Shown piece by piece: positions 19,641 to 31,837 of a stretch of 64,000 nucleotides of DNA. A program made the position numbers and the translations under genes. The first letter of the stretch is position 1. Every line of letters starts with the position of its first letter. The notes below the pieces were generated by a model, which was not told the origin of the DNA, ran no database searches, and worked only from the letters and a program-made list of their open reading frames with translations. The DNA comes from Aurelia coerulea (taxonomy: Eukaryota > Cnidaria > Scyphozoa > Semaeostomeae > Ulmaridae), in assembly GCA_039566865.1 (NCBI GenBank), contig CM076958.1, forward strand, positions 7,416,501 to 7,480,500. Direction: 5' to 3'.

Positions 19641-20689
19641 TTGCAAAAAAATTATAAACAATATATTTTATGCGTTTTTGGATGAAGCATACTTTAGTAA
19701 GGCCGAATCACGAAATGTGAGAGCCAACTCCTGGCATCCTGATTTAAACTTACATTGAGGCAAACATGCCTCAATGTACACATATTTTGATAAAGGAGAT
19801 CCTTGACATGTTTTTACTCTATTTTCACTTGTTTCCTGTATCATATTACTCGAAAGGTACTTGAGTAATGTCTTAAACATGGAAAAGGCTTGAAAAGCTT
19901 GTTTTGAAATGTTCACAACAAGGGCACATGAAGATTGTTATAAGACCTCTAAGAAACTCGCAAGAAACTCTGAGCACTCACAATCTGATAATTTTAAGAA
20001 ACTTTCAGTATTGGCCCAAATTCTTATAGTATCAAAAAAGAAATACGTGTAGCTGCAGACCTCAAATTCTCTCACAAACAATCTACCGTGAGACGTTTCC
20101 GGTCACCAAGTCGATTATTGAGTAACTATCAACTCGAAAGTCAGCACATACAGAAGACTGACGGGAAATAAAAACGAATTTGATGAATAACAGAGAAGAA
20201 TTCTCATCAGAATGGTGAATTGAGTTGTCGTTATACGGGGGCAACTGTGCACAGCAAAAGCAAATAGCTGCTCAGTAACATTCCTGCGATTAAATTTTGC
20301 TGACTAGGCCTATACACATTTGCAGCATTTTGATACGTTCGGATGAAATTCTCACCTGAAGGATGAAGTTTTTCCATAAAAGAAGCGTTAACTGCCGTAG
20401 GTTCCGAGACATCTTTACTCAAAACTCTAACAAATCTCCTAAAGATGCAACTATGACTCTTTAAGCATTCTTTCTTCTCTTCCTGCCTACCGAAGCAGTT
20501 TCATTTTGCGGACGATTAGATTAATTTCAATCTGACGACTTTAGCATTTTTGGGCACCTGCTTTGTTTTGTTGTGGTTTCGACAGCCTCGTTCTGGTTTC
20601 TAGATCATAAAGAAGAAAAGAATAGAATTAGAAGAACAGATTTTGTTGTCATGGAGAAAAACCATAACCTCACTACACAAGTATGGGGC
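19641..20689. other. unassigned stretch
   Basis: No gene or repeat recognised. ORFs of 60-82 codons have no motif. Confidence 0.3.
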
Positions 20690-22607
20690 GGAATTGAAAT
20701 GAGGGGGTCTGGGGGAAGTGTAATAAAGGTCAACTTAGACATTTGCGTTGCCTCGTTTTGAATAATGATTCCCGTTTATTTCTAAGATATAGCCAAGGAG
20801 ATGACGACAACAAACTTTCCTTACTAGCATTTTCCCACGTTATTTTGGTTGTTTACTCGAATTTGGTTTATTGATGTCCGTCGGAATGGTAGATTTCACA
20901 CATTACACTACCCGATAGGAATAAGTATTGTGTAGGCAAAGCATTGATTTTATAACTGTTTTGCGTCTTCGAAATATCCCTATTACATTTGGTGTCAGGT
21001 GTGGGATATTCATCATCATTGGAGAGGAGAGAATTGGAATCGAACGGACAAATCAAATCGAAAAGAAACCTACAGATTGGACTTGCTTTGGGACCAGCGG
21101 AATATTTCTTATTGGGACGAAACAAAAGAAACGATGATGCTTGGCGCTTGTGAAAGGCCACGAACCCCTCCTTCACTTGAAGACGATATCGAACTGAACC
21201 ATTCAATCCAAAAGGGAGATAAGTGAAATGATGCAAAAAAAAAAAGAAAGAAGTAGTATAGCAGCATGGCAGAGAAAGATTAAACATTAAACCGGACTTT
21301 CAAATGCAAACAAGTGTAACACTGGACTGTCGTTTATTTATATTTAAATTGTTTTTTGTCCCAAGGTATTGCAACGTTTTCGAGGAATGCAATTCATATC
21401 ACGGTAAGAATCGGGGACGATTCTTTTCTAGGAAAGGGAGGTATGTAATAAAGGTCAACTTAGACATTTGCGTTGCCTCGTTTTGAATAATGATTCCCGT
21501 TTATTTCTAAGATATAGCCAAGGAGATGACGACAACAAACTTTCCTTACTAGCATTTTCCCACGTTATTTTGGTTGTTTACTCGAATTTGGTTTATTGAT
21601 GTCCGTCGGAATGGTAGATTTCACACATTACACTACCCGATAGGAATAAGTATTGTGTAGGCAAAGCATTGATTTTATAACTGTTTTGCGTCACTGTTAT
21701 TTCGAGACTAAGTTTATTTATTTTAACTGCCCCTGAGCGAAATGACTATTCAACTCTTTACTCGTTAGAAGCATGTCAGAAGCAAAGCTGATTTAGTCCA
21801 AATGTCGATAAAATCACTTTTCTTTGAAATATAGATATCTGACAATCATCTACCACCTTTGAAGTAGAATCATGTTTTCCCATTTGTTTACGTTAGTTGA
21901 TTTGAGACGTTACATGTGTTATTCTTTTGTGTACTTTATGATAAATAGAGTAATCCTTAATTGTTGACGGGGAGAAGGAGAAGAGAACAGACATGGACGA
22001 TCTAGGTTAAGTCGAGAAGGGAGACACAGGATGCTTGTGAAAGATCTTGTTGTCTGTGATTATTTTGATGTGAAGTATTGTGATTTTGGTGCATTTTGGA
22101 TGTATTGATGCGTACTTATTCAGTGGCTTGCGAGTCCACAGAGTAGATTTAACCTTGGTGTGTAAAGAAAGTAACAGAATGCGATGTTTATGGAAGAATT
22201 GATGCTCTATACATTTGTCATTTCATTTGTACATGTCTACATCGGCAACCGCTCGTGCTGATTATAAATTGTTTTGCGTCTTCGAAATATCCCTATTACA
22301 GAAGTCCCCAGGAAAATTTTTGGGGCCACGCCCTTTACTTTGGCTTAGAATGCATCTCCCGATATCATGCTTGCCATTAGCGACAAGGAATCTTTGATAG
22401 CGTTGTGACAGTTCTCTTATGAGTTGAAGCATGAGGAAAATTTTTGAAGCAACATCCTTTACTTTGGCTTAGAATGCATCCCCTGATTCCATATTAGCCA
22501 ATGCTAAAATGGAAGATTTGACATTTCTTGGAAAATTCTTTCCCAGCTATACCCAGCTTTTTTCTCTTCGGTTTTCGAGGATCTCGAGGACCACGCCACT
22601 GCTCATT
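20690..22607 (+). repeat. dispersed repeat (GGGGTCTGGGGG...GGCCACGCC), split by an LTR element
   Basis: 20690-20714 and 22305-22607 are the two halves of one repeat copy. A sister copy at 44395-44775 is uninterrupted at that point. Inside, a unit of roughly 130 bp (GGAAAATTTTTG...CTTTACTTTGGCTTAGAATGCAT) occurs twice. The 3' end reads CCACGCCACTG, reminiscent of hAT ends (inference). Confidence 0.75.
20719..22300 (+). mobile_element. TRIM-like non-autonomous LTR retrotransposon
   Basis: The 5' LTR 20719-20987 starts TGTAATAAAGG and ends CCTATTACA. The next bases, TGGTGTCAGGTGTGGGAT, look like a tRNA primer-binding site. The internal region is only about 457 bp. AGGAAAGGGAGGTA before 21445 is a polypurine tract. 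The 3' LTR 21445-22300 matches the 5' LTR almost base for base but has 577 extra bp (21693-22269) between two copies of TGTTTTGCGTC. GAAG flanks the element at 20715-20718 and 22301-22304. No gag or pol is encoded. Confidence 0.85.
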
Positions 22608-22987
22608 AGTTTAGCTATGATTATTGATTCTTGAAGTCTGGGTACTTTTCGTCTCTCTTGACGAAGTGCTTCTGATGTCAGAAGGGTTGAGCTTTCCAAA
22701 GTTAAATTTCCTTGAATTGGAACCTATGACAAATTCGTTTACGATGCTGACAAGGTTGAATTTATCCACTCTGTCGTTGTACACATGTTTCACCATCAGG
22801 TGGTTGAGGCGGTAGTTTGCTGTTGTTGAACTTAAATAGGTATTGACTCTCTTCAGTGCCAAGGGCCTGTCACTGATGATAAGTTTTCTATGTTATTATG
22901 AAGAATAAAAAATTCAACTTCTGGAAATTATTGGGGGGGGCCCGGGCCCGACCGGCCCCAATAGGTGCTACGGGCCTGAAGTATGGT

Positions 22988-23236
22988 ATTATATAAGTTT
23001 CATAATTTTAATTATATAAGTAAAATAAGTTTCAAAGTAGAGTTGTTTTTCAGATAAACTTTAATTCTTTTTTTTTGCGTTAATCATATATTTTATCAAT
23101 AATCATAAATAAAATTTACATTAAATAAAATTCAACTTAAATAAAACTTTTAAATTTCTTATATTTCTATTTCTGTGCGAGGCCCAGCGCTATCACTATC
23201 AAAATAAACGAGGCTAGCCTCATTCTCATTGCTAGA
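22988..23236 (+). repeat. left terminal inverted repeat of the putative alpha-kinase/integrase transposon
   Basis: From ATTATATAAGTTTC to GAGGCTAGCCTCATTCTCAT. It is almost identical to the reverse complement of 42199-42603 once a 152-bp MITE is removed from the latter. The outermost bases are ambiguous and no TSD was identified. The alpha-kinase ORF starts within 200 bp of its inner edge. Confidence 0.8.
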
Positions 23237-23410
23237 CGAAAAAGAGCGGGAAACAACGCTAAACAAGTTGCACGTTGTCCTGAAAAATATGTCTGACAAG
23301 AATAAGAGGAAGATTTGGAATGACTTTCGTAACCAAATTGCAAAAAAGAGAAGAGGAGACACAGCCCCAAGAAGAAAGGCCCATCACCACAAAATGTTAT
23401 GGTGCAGAGA

Positions 23411-23656
23411 ATGAGCGCCGAGCCGAACAAATTAAAGAAATATGAACCACTCGACACGTGTGATTTTGTCGACTTTACGAAATACGACGAGCTGTCGATT
23501 GAAAATGTAAAGGATGCCTGTGAGAAGTTTTATGAAATGCCTGCAGGATCATGTGATGTTCTTCTCAGTGACCGTGGCCCATCTTGTTATCTAACAGAGC
23601 AGATAGCAGGGAAGAAGTTTTACCTTGTAAGATTTTGTAAGATTTCTTCCAAATAA
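23411..23656 (+). pseudogene. N-terminal part of the alpha-kinase ORF, cut by an insertion
   Basis: The frame starts at ATG 23411 (or in-frame 23399) and reads YEPLDTCDFVDFTKYDEL, then SCDVLLSDRGPSC, then KKFYLVRF, with no recognised standard domain. A short basic ORF just upstream (23288-23414, KNKRKIWNDF) ends in TGA overlapping this ATG and may be the same protein after a 1-nt indel. At 23657 a TA-flanked 14.9-kb segment begins. Joining the two flanks across it continues an open frame (VRFLPNN, then IAIPVDTS) into the kinase part at 38584. A local 10-bp duplication GTAAGATTTT near 23628 breaks the frame. The function of this N-terminal region is unknown. Confidence 0.6.
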
Positions 23657-23831
23657 TACCGGGTGCGCCAAAATAAACTATACATTTTTGGCAGGCCACG
23701 ATAAATCGTACACTGGACCGATTTTAAAGATTTATGACTTAATCTTTAGCAGAAAGCCTGAATTAGATTCTAGGATTTTTACAAATTTTTTTTCCGTTTT
23801 CAGTTTTTAGAGCTACAAGCGAGTTTCTTAA

Positions 23832-24636
23832 AGTTAATTGACGGAGATAAATAGCCACCTCCAGGCCTGCATATGCAGGGAGCTGGGCAAGCTAAAAATA
23901 GATCTTGTTTCTTAGCCAATGAAAATTGAGAACTCTTGTGGTGATCACCACTTTCACGTGATCAGGTTTTCTCGAGAACAAACAAATTTAAAATGGCTAA
24001 CGGATTCAGAGTTGTGCTCTCCTGCAAGAAACAGAAAATAGTAGGCTTTAATTAGCTGTAATTTTAGCTATGGTTTTGTTTTCAGCCTACTTTGTAAATA
24101 AATTAATGATGATGATGATGATGAAGAAGCGAACTCAACGAGCTGGAAAGTTGTACACTTTGTTTTTGGGTACGGGGAAAAGGAAGAGGAGTTGTTCTTG
24201 TTGGAGGAGCACGACGATATCCAGTTGTTATTAGGCTTCGAGACTTCAGCTGAGACAACACTAAGAGAATGGATTTTGGAAACAGTCGAGTTAGGCGCCT
24301 AGGCCGATCGTTGCCAAAAGACGAAACGAAACTCCCCCGAAACTCAGTCCGTGCATGACAAAATTTGAAAAGCTGGAAGATGGATATGTTCACATGCTGG
24401 AAGATATTCGTATGCAAGAAAGTTCCACGAAAAGAGGGCAAGTGTGATTATAGAGGATGATATTATTTTGTTGTATTGTAGTTGTACGGCCTTGTGCGTT
24501 TTCCATCCAGGGGTTTCCCCTCTTCCTCAATTCAGTGGCGTGACGAAAGGCAATCGCTGATTGGTCAATTCATTTCAATTGAGTTGAATTGAAGTTATTT
24601 TTAGAAAGCCGTTGGCTTTAGCTCCGTCAACTAACT
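23832..24636. mobile_element. 805-bp TIR element at TTAA
   Basis: Ends AGTTAATTGACGGAG and CTCCGTCAACTAACT, flanked by TTAA at 23828-23831 and 24637-24640. The other arm of the large inverted repeat (near 38408-38416) keeps the empty site with a single TTAA. It contains a short (GAT)n near 24102-24122. No transposase was seen; piggyBac or Kolobok type is an inference. Confidence 0.85.
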
Positions 24637-25020
24637 TTAAAATTTTCGTTTTCGAAAACACTGAAAACCATCAAAAAACGTTGATCAAATTTTCGAAAGA
24701 ATCAACATGACTGGACAAAGAGAAAAAGTTTTCAGCGTGATTTGGAGATTTGGAAGTTGATTATTGTAAACTTCTGCACGAGCGTTATTTCAACGATTGG
24801 CCTGTTACGAAACTCGGTAGTAGTTACAATAAAGTACCGCCCCAAAAGCCGTCACAAAATCAAATATGTATCAAGACCCCATGCTTCCTGGCCCCATGAC
24901 GCTTCCTCGCCCGTCTTTTTAACCCCCTTGACACAGGAACACAACCTGCACCAAAGCATAAATTCAATGACATTACAAAAGAAAAGACTTTTCTTTTGTA
25001 TCCTTGAAAATATTATCACA

Positions 25021-25140
25021 CTAGGCTTGCCGGTCGGCGCCAGCGGCGCCGACCTGGCCCGCCGTCGTACCGAGTGATTGCTTGGGAAAGAATTTGTTGC
25101 TTCTTGACGTTGTTTTCTGTTATCACTTGTACTCCGTTAT
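25021..25140 (+). repeat. GC-rich hairpin repeat, copy 1
   Basis: CTAGGCTTGCC is followed by a palindrome GTCGGCGCC-agc-GGCGCCGAC, then CTGGCCCGCCGTCGTACCGA and GGGAAAGAAT. The same order recurs at 33839-33955. It is strikingly GC-rich in an AT-rich context. Confidence 0.75.
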
Positions 25141-25372
25141 CACATGTAATGCCACTTCTGTTATCACTTGTACTTGTACTCTTGTAGCCATATTTAGCGT
25201 AGACTGCTGTGTAGATAATATATTTTAGATACCCTGTAAATTGATTTCATTTCAACACTGATCATTATTTCTAACATTGTTTTTAATAGATTAATTAGAC
25301 ATTGACATATTGTAAATAGGTTTTTTCTTTCCTTTGTATTATATTATTATCATTGTATTGTATCGTTAGATG
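25141..25372 (+). other. probable LINE 3' UTR, left part
   Basis: AT-rich non-coding sequence that appears to continue at 29094-29175, after the 3.7-kb foldback element is removed, into GAAGGGCTACCCTCCC and an (AAATC)n tail typical of L2/CR1 LINE 3' ends. Confidence 0.55.
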
Positions 25373-28300
25373 CACAGTGATCCAGATTGTCAAAATTATG
25401 GAATAAATGCCAAAACACAAAACGTTGGAAATGCAAAACCTTTCAAACCTATCATAGAGAAGACACTTTGAGGTATTCAGAACAAAAATCCGTATAGAAA
25501 TCGGACCAACTACTGCAGAGAAATTGCACTTTTAAGTTGACAAAAATTGCCAGGCCATGTTTTTGTTTACATTTCCGGTGTATCACTTTTGAAATGGGCC
25601 TAAACCAACAATTTCAAATTTTCATTTCTCCAGTTGTATTCGTCCAATTCCAATAAACTTTTTTTTAAATTGACCCTCAATGTCTGCGCAATTATACAAC
25701 GTATCAGTTCTATGAATTTACATCAATTTATTTAATTTATTTGGCACATATTTGCCAAGGGGTATTTTTAGCAGTAGAACTACTCAAGACCCCTAAATTT
25801 CTTCTTTCCTGGTGCAAACAAAAAAAGTGAGGAAAAAAGAGTCTTAAAAACTCATTTCGCACTAAACTTCAGGTATCGATGAAGGTTTCTGCCAAAGGGT
25901 TCGTTCAGGTTCGTACAGGTAAAAATTTTATAGCTGATATAAAAAATCGAGTCATTTAGGCCCATGTATGCTATTTTCTGTCATTTTCCGTGATTAGAAT
26001 GTATCTCTTGTTTCTGGGTGGTTCCATGGCATAATTTTCGTTTTGATTGCAGAGCTGTAATAATTAGGGTTTAAATTCTAAATAAAAAGAGGAATTATGT
26101 CATTACTTAACAAGCATATTAGCATTTAAGTGGATCAAACATAGTCTAGCCGACAAGCATTTTATGTCTATGACTTGGGTCATATGACTTAAATTATGTC
26201 TATCAGTGACGGATCCAGGGTGGGTCCACTGGGTCCCTGGACCCACTTAAAGAAATCAAAGTTTGGCTATTAATAGAAAGTTCACCATCTTTTTGACAAT
26301 AGGTTATGCAGTCACAATCTTTTCTGAGTGAAATAGATTTTGAAAAATGAGATTGTAAATTATCTTCAAGCGGTAAACAAGCAGATCAAGTTCTTTTCGT
26401 ATCTTTTGGATTTGATCCAAGGGCTCTTGAGTCAATGGTCCGGTAATTCTGCTTGTCGGTGATTATTTCTAGCGATGATGTTCTGTGAATGGCACTAAAA
26501 GCGGATATCCAGTTACAATGGTTTCAAATATGATGTCAATCCTTCTTTGTTCAGTGCTCATGGACCCATAAAAGCTATTTATACCTACATTCGTTCTATT
26601 GCAACGTCAGAAAACTTCCAAATTTAGCCTACTGTGGACCCAGCCACTGCGACGGATTCCGCAGTGGCTGGGTCCAGTGCAGACTAAATTTAGCAATTTT
26701 CTGACGTTTCAATAGAGATGAGTGTAGCTATAAATATCTGTCTGGGTCCACTGAAATGGATAACGCTCTGATTGCATCATAAGAAGTTTCGCATATAGAG
26801 AAGGCGGAACAGGGTCATGAATATGACTACTGACTGTGGTAGGAACTGAGGAATATGGAGCAGAGAGAGAGAGCTGATGTGTCAGATTTAAATCAAGTGT
26901 TCACCTTTTTAACGGCATCCAAGGAGCTGACCTTCTATCCATCTATGTATGATCTATGTATGTTTATATGAGTTGATCGTGTTCGTGTATGAATGATAAC
27001 ACAAGTGTCATTTTAAGACTTTAATCAAGCTAGTAAAAAGTCATGCTGTACACTTTGATTTGACGTAGTATTTCAAAATGATATATTATTCCTCAAGCAT
27101 CGCAAGAAATTCTTTGATGATTTTGGAGACTTGAAATATTCATAATCATGACCAAAAAATATCACATAAACTCAAACTCTAATCAATGTCTATGACTAGG
27201 CTTAAGTCCAAACTCTACCATTCGATCTATTAACTATAGTTCATTTTTTCATGTTTGGAAAAAGCGCCTCTTCTTGGTTTGATGCAAAGAAAGTCTCATT
27301 CTCACATGCCTGAATTTGTCGCTTCAATGGATCGTGTCTAGCATGGGGAATATCTGGTGCAAATTTGATGAGCATCCGGACAAAGGGGCCATGATTTACT
27401 GACACAAAACTTTTTCACAGTCTGCAACCAAAAGTTCCTCTAAATTTTCAGATGTACTCGTTCCACAAAAACTCTAATTGGATTATAAACCAAGAGGTTT
27501 TCTTTGAAGTGACAGTTTTAGTCTTCTAAACTGCAGATAACTTTTAGAATATAGTTTCAGTCTGTGCGATTCTGTAATCAGTTTCAACCTTAACCAAAAA
27601 TAAATGTAAAGTTCCTTTGGATTTTTTAAATTCAGCATTAGGTATTGAATAAAGAAAGATAAAGTGATAAATATACAGCCTATGGAGTAACTATAAGTTC
27701 ATAAAATTCATGATAACTATATAGTTTTTATCATTGCCCACGACATGTAATGAACCAAAAAGCTAAGGCTCGTGAGACCTTTAATTTGAAGTCCAAGATG
27801 AAGTTCGTTTCTCAAGACTTATACAACAGAAGTGCACTTTAAAGACTAAAAGCCAAGGCGAGGGGGTTCTCAAATTTCTGGTCATATAGGCATTTAGGGC
27901 AGTTTTTGTCAGAAATTATAGAAACAGGGTATACTTTCATAATCTTGTTGTGAATTTTCTGGTACTGGGGCTTATCATTTACGAAACATTCTGAAACTGT
28001 TCTGTTTCCCGTGACTTTAATGTTAGGTAATTTAAAGTCCTGCTAATGCTTTGTTTACGTGAAACAAAAATATTGCAGTGGTTTTGCAGCGAAAATTTTT
28101 CTTTGTGAAAACGTAACTCGTATTCAAAGATTAGGTATCAAAATCTTCCCTAAATTCTGGGATTGGGTCATGACAGAAATCCTTTTGCCGCACACCACAC
28201 CTTCCTGTAACCTATTAGTGCAGTTTCCAAGATCAAAAAATGGACCTCAAGCCCAAGCTTTGTATCTTAACAGTCATAGACATAAGATGCTTTGTTGCCG

Positions 28301-29093
28301 TGATTTTAGTGTAAACCATGTTAAACCCGTGTACGATTCAAGTCATTTAAATGTTAATGTGATTGTTAGGTAATGAAATAATGCCTCTTTTTATTTAGAA
28401 TTTAAACCCTCGCTATTAAAGCTGTGCAATTAAAACGAAAACTATGCATTGGAAACACTCAGAACAAAAATATACATACTATCATTGAAAATCACAGAAA
28501 ATAGCATACATAGGCCTAAATGACTCGATTTTTTATATCAGCTATAAAATTTTTACATGTACGAACCTGAACGAACCCTTTGGCAGAAACCTTCATCGAT
28601 ACCTGAAGTTTAGTGCGAAATGAGTTTTTAAGACTCTTTTTTCCTCACTTTTTTTGTTTGCACCAGGAAAGAAGAAATTTAGGGGTCTTGAGTAGTTCTA
28701 CTGCTAAAAATACCCCTTGACAAATATGTGCCAAATAAATTAAATAAATTGATGTAAACTCATAGAACTGATACGTTGTATAATTGCGCAGACATTGAGG
28801 GTCAATTAAAAAAAAAATTTATTGAAATCGGACGAATACAACTGGAGAAATGAAAATTTGAAATTGTTGGTTTAGGCCCATTTCAAAAGTGATACACCGG
28901 AAATGTAAACAAAAACATGGCCTGGCAATTTTTGGCAACTTAAAATTGCAATTTCTCTGCAGTAGTTGGTCCGATTTCTGTACGGATTTTTGTTCTGAAT
29001 ACCTCAAAGTGTCCTCTCTATGATAGGTGTAAAAGTTTTTGCATTTGCAACTATTTGTGTTTTGGCATTTATTCCATGCTCTGGATCACTGTG
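25373..29093. mobile_element. 3.7-kb foldback element with about 720-bp inverted arms
   Basis: The left arm 25373-about 26115 and the right arm about 28365-29093 are reverse complements with minor changes. Ends read CACAGTGATCCAG and CTGGATCACTGTG. A 5-bp TSD AGATG lies at 25368-25372 and 29094-29098. The centre, about 2.2 kb, has no ORF of note but holds a separate hairpin at 26575-26750. No transposase is visible. Confidence 0.88.
26575..26750. repeat. hairpin inside the foldback element, arms about 85 bp
   Basis: GGACCCAGCCACTGCG and CGCAGTGGCTGGGTCC face each other across 8 bases near 26634-26675. The pairing continues outward through AACGTCAGAAAA and GCTATTTATA. It is probably a palindromic MITE. 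A nearby CAGTGACGGATCCAGG (26205) is hAT-like. Confidence 0.75.
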
Positions 29094-29175
29094 AGATGGA
29101 GGGCCCCTTGAAAATCAGCACTTGCTGAAGGGCTACCCTCCCTAAATATGTGAAATCAAATCAAATCAAAATCCA
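29094..29175 (+). other. LINE 3' terminus with an (AAATC)n tail
   Basis: CACTTGCTGAAGGGCTACCC, then CTCCCTAAATATGTG and three to four AAATC units. This is the right half of the LINE 3' UTR interrupted by the foldback element. Confidence 0.6.
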
Positions 29176-29194
29176 AGATGTCTCCCCACACACA

Positions 29195-29960
29195 TCGTGG
29201 TATCCCTCCACTCTCATCCGGGTGCCTCCCCACTGTACTGAATATCCCCCACCGTACTGACAATGCCTCTCCACACACATCATAGTATGCCCCCACTGTA
29301 CTGAACATCCCCCACTGTACTCAAGGTATGCCCCCACTGTACCCAGGATGCCTCCCCACTGTACTGAACACCCCCCACTGTATTGCACACCCCCCACTGT
29401 ATTGCACACACGTTCCGTGTGGTGATTCTATTCTAAATTCTACAAAGCTGCTGTTCATAGTTGCGCAAGGGAGCATTTCACAACATGAGTGTTTACCCCC
29501 AGGGCCATTGAGAGAGAGGCCGGGCACCACGCCCTTTTATCCTTGGGTACGCCCCCCTATGCACTGGTAAGACACTGCTTTTAGATTTTTTTTAGAATCT
29601 CAGTGGGCCTGCAGGCCTGAACACGTTCCTGAAAAGAAAACTGTAACAAAGAAAAATACATACCTTATTTCTTGCTGGCCTACAGAGGCCCCGGGCCCCC
29701 AGGTAACTACCCTGGCTACCCCTTCTCTGCTCTGAATATCCCCCTACTATACTGATGGTGCCTCACCACACACATCATGGTATCCCCCCCCCCCCACTGT
29801 ACTCCAGATGCCTCCCACTGTACTGAACACCCCGTCCCCCACTGCACTCAAGGTATCCCCCACTGAGCTCCAGATGCCTCCCCACTATACTGAATTTGCC
29901 CCCACTGTACTCAAACATACCTCCCCACTGTACTGAACATCCCCAACTGTACTGCACACT
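29195..29960. repeat. minisatellite CCCCACTGTACTGAACATCC, opposite orientation to 4712-5255
   Basis: Repeated CCCCACTGTACT units separated by GAACATCC, CAAGGTATGC or CCAGATGCCTC, with ACACACATC spacers. It is interrupted at about 29411-29720 by unrelated sequence. It is the reverse complement of the 4712-5255 motif, AGTACAGTGGGG. Confidence 0.85.
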
Positions 29961-31837
29961 CCCGGTGGGTGCAATTCAACAGTAAAAGGTACATCACGCT
30001 CGTCCGTACCATTCCATAGGATACCCTTTTCTCTGACATTCTAGTTGATGAAAAAACCCCTTCTCATGGCAAATTTTGAAGGTATCCCCCCTTTAAAGGA
30101 TTATCACTGAGCCCTAAAGAAATATGTACAGTACAAACACTGTTTCTAAGAGAAAGGTTTGGGATTTTGGCACTTCTACTGTTACGATTCACTTATACTG
30201 ATATCTCTTCTCTTTGTTGGAAAACAGTAGAATTCCATAAAACTTGGGGTATGACACTTGGGCCAGGTAAATTTTGACTTTTATTTTAGGGCCCCGAGTC
30301 CACCAGCCAGCATTTCACCGTTTTTGGGTTGGAATATTTTCTGAAGAAAAATACCCCGTTTTTCCTAAGATTCTACAAAAAACTTTCATAAAAAGGAATA
30401 TAGCTCTATAAATTCTCAATTTACTCTGTATGTTACGATTATTGTAGTAGATTTTTCCCGGTTTATGGGGTCATATTTTAAAATTTTGCCCTGGTTACGG
30501 GTCCTAACTCTGAATTCTCAAAGACACATATATACCAGACCCCCTATAGGAGTTACCCCCTCGCCCTTTGCTTTCTAGCCCTCTCATCCCAAACAGAGGC
30601 TCTGAAATCACTTTCTGATTGTTCTTTCCAGCAATTATTCTGGTTGGAAAGGTATTGACGTCAGAAATGTGTCTGGAATGGAAGGGCAATTAGCGGTGTT
30701 GCCTTCCAATGAAGAAAGTACAAATAGAATTGTAATGTAATGTTTAATGTGTTGTTGTTCAATTTCAATGACCTCTGAAAACAGAATAGCTTGTAAACAT
30801 TAGGCCTCTCAATTCAGATCACCCATCCTGTTCAACCGAGGATAGTTCGGAAGAGTGATAGCACCCCTCAACTCGTTTCACGTTTTTAATCGGGCAAAGG
30901 GCGACGTGCAAATCGCTGATTTCTTTGTAAAACTGCCTTGTAAAATAGCAGATAAGTCCTAGTCATTGCTCATAAAAGCATAAAAAGACAGCAGGTAAAA
31001 ATAAAACTTACGGAGACTCCTAAAATAAGACTGCGGGAAATCACAAGAGTCGACAGGAGTCTGAAAAACTTCCATAGCTAAACTTTATTTCGATTTGGCC
31101 CAAGACCTGGCCCCTGTCTTCTTTGAAGGATTTTCTTCAGCTTCAATTTCTGCACATGTGGTTTCTGTCAAAAACAGAATGCACGCATTCGTTGCCGATC
31201 CCTTACTTCCAGTTATCGTCCAATATTTCACACCATTTTACTCTTCCTTCCCTCTTCACATTTCATGAGGGCCTATTCTTTGATAAGAGACTTAGCCAAT
31301 CTAGGTTTAGTGGCCATTTGCTGCCAAAAGCTGGTCGAGAGTATCGTAAATGTTAATCCTCTCAAGGAACAATTCAAGTACTATTTTAATCTAAAAACTA
31401 TCAACAGTTTGAAAGCAATTTTCCATGCTGCACAACAATGTCAAAACCTTTTTGCGTGACAACTCAGATGGCAGTTGAAAACATAAAAGGGGATGTTTCT
31501 CTTGAGAGAAGGGGGAGTCTCCGAGAAAGGGCTAAAAAGGCATCTACAAATTAGAAAATGTTGCAATTGTGGCACCCTGGAGCGCCAACCCCTCTCCTAA
31601 TAACTCATCTTTTGAGGTAGAAACCCCTTAAATATAGCAAGGCTGCCAAAAGACAACATTTAGCAAATAAACTGGGGGAAATGGCCTTTGATGAAGGGTG
31701 GGAAATGTGCAATTTCCACTCGACCCCCCTCCAGCACCTAGGAAATCCCCGGACCTGAATCCCTCTCCAAATGGGTCCCAATGCATATCAAGCGAATAGA
31801 GATTCCATTGGGATTTTTAAAAAATCAGAAAACCCCT
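29961..31837. other. unassigned stretch
   Basis: No gene recognised. There are many C-runs and short ORFs without motifs. It could hold old, decayed repeats. Confidence 0.3.

Noticed and set aside
29161..29957. Glycine/serine/tyrosine-rich ORFs
   Set aside because: They are translations of the CCCCACTGTACT minisatellite.
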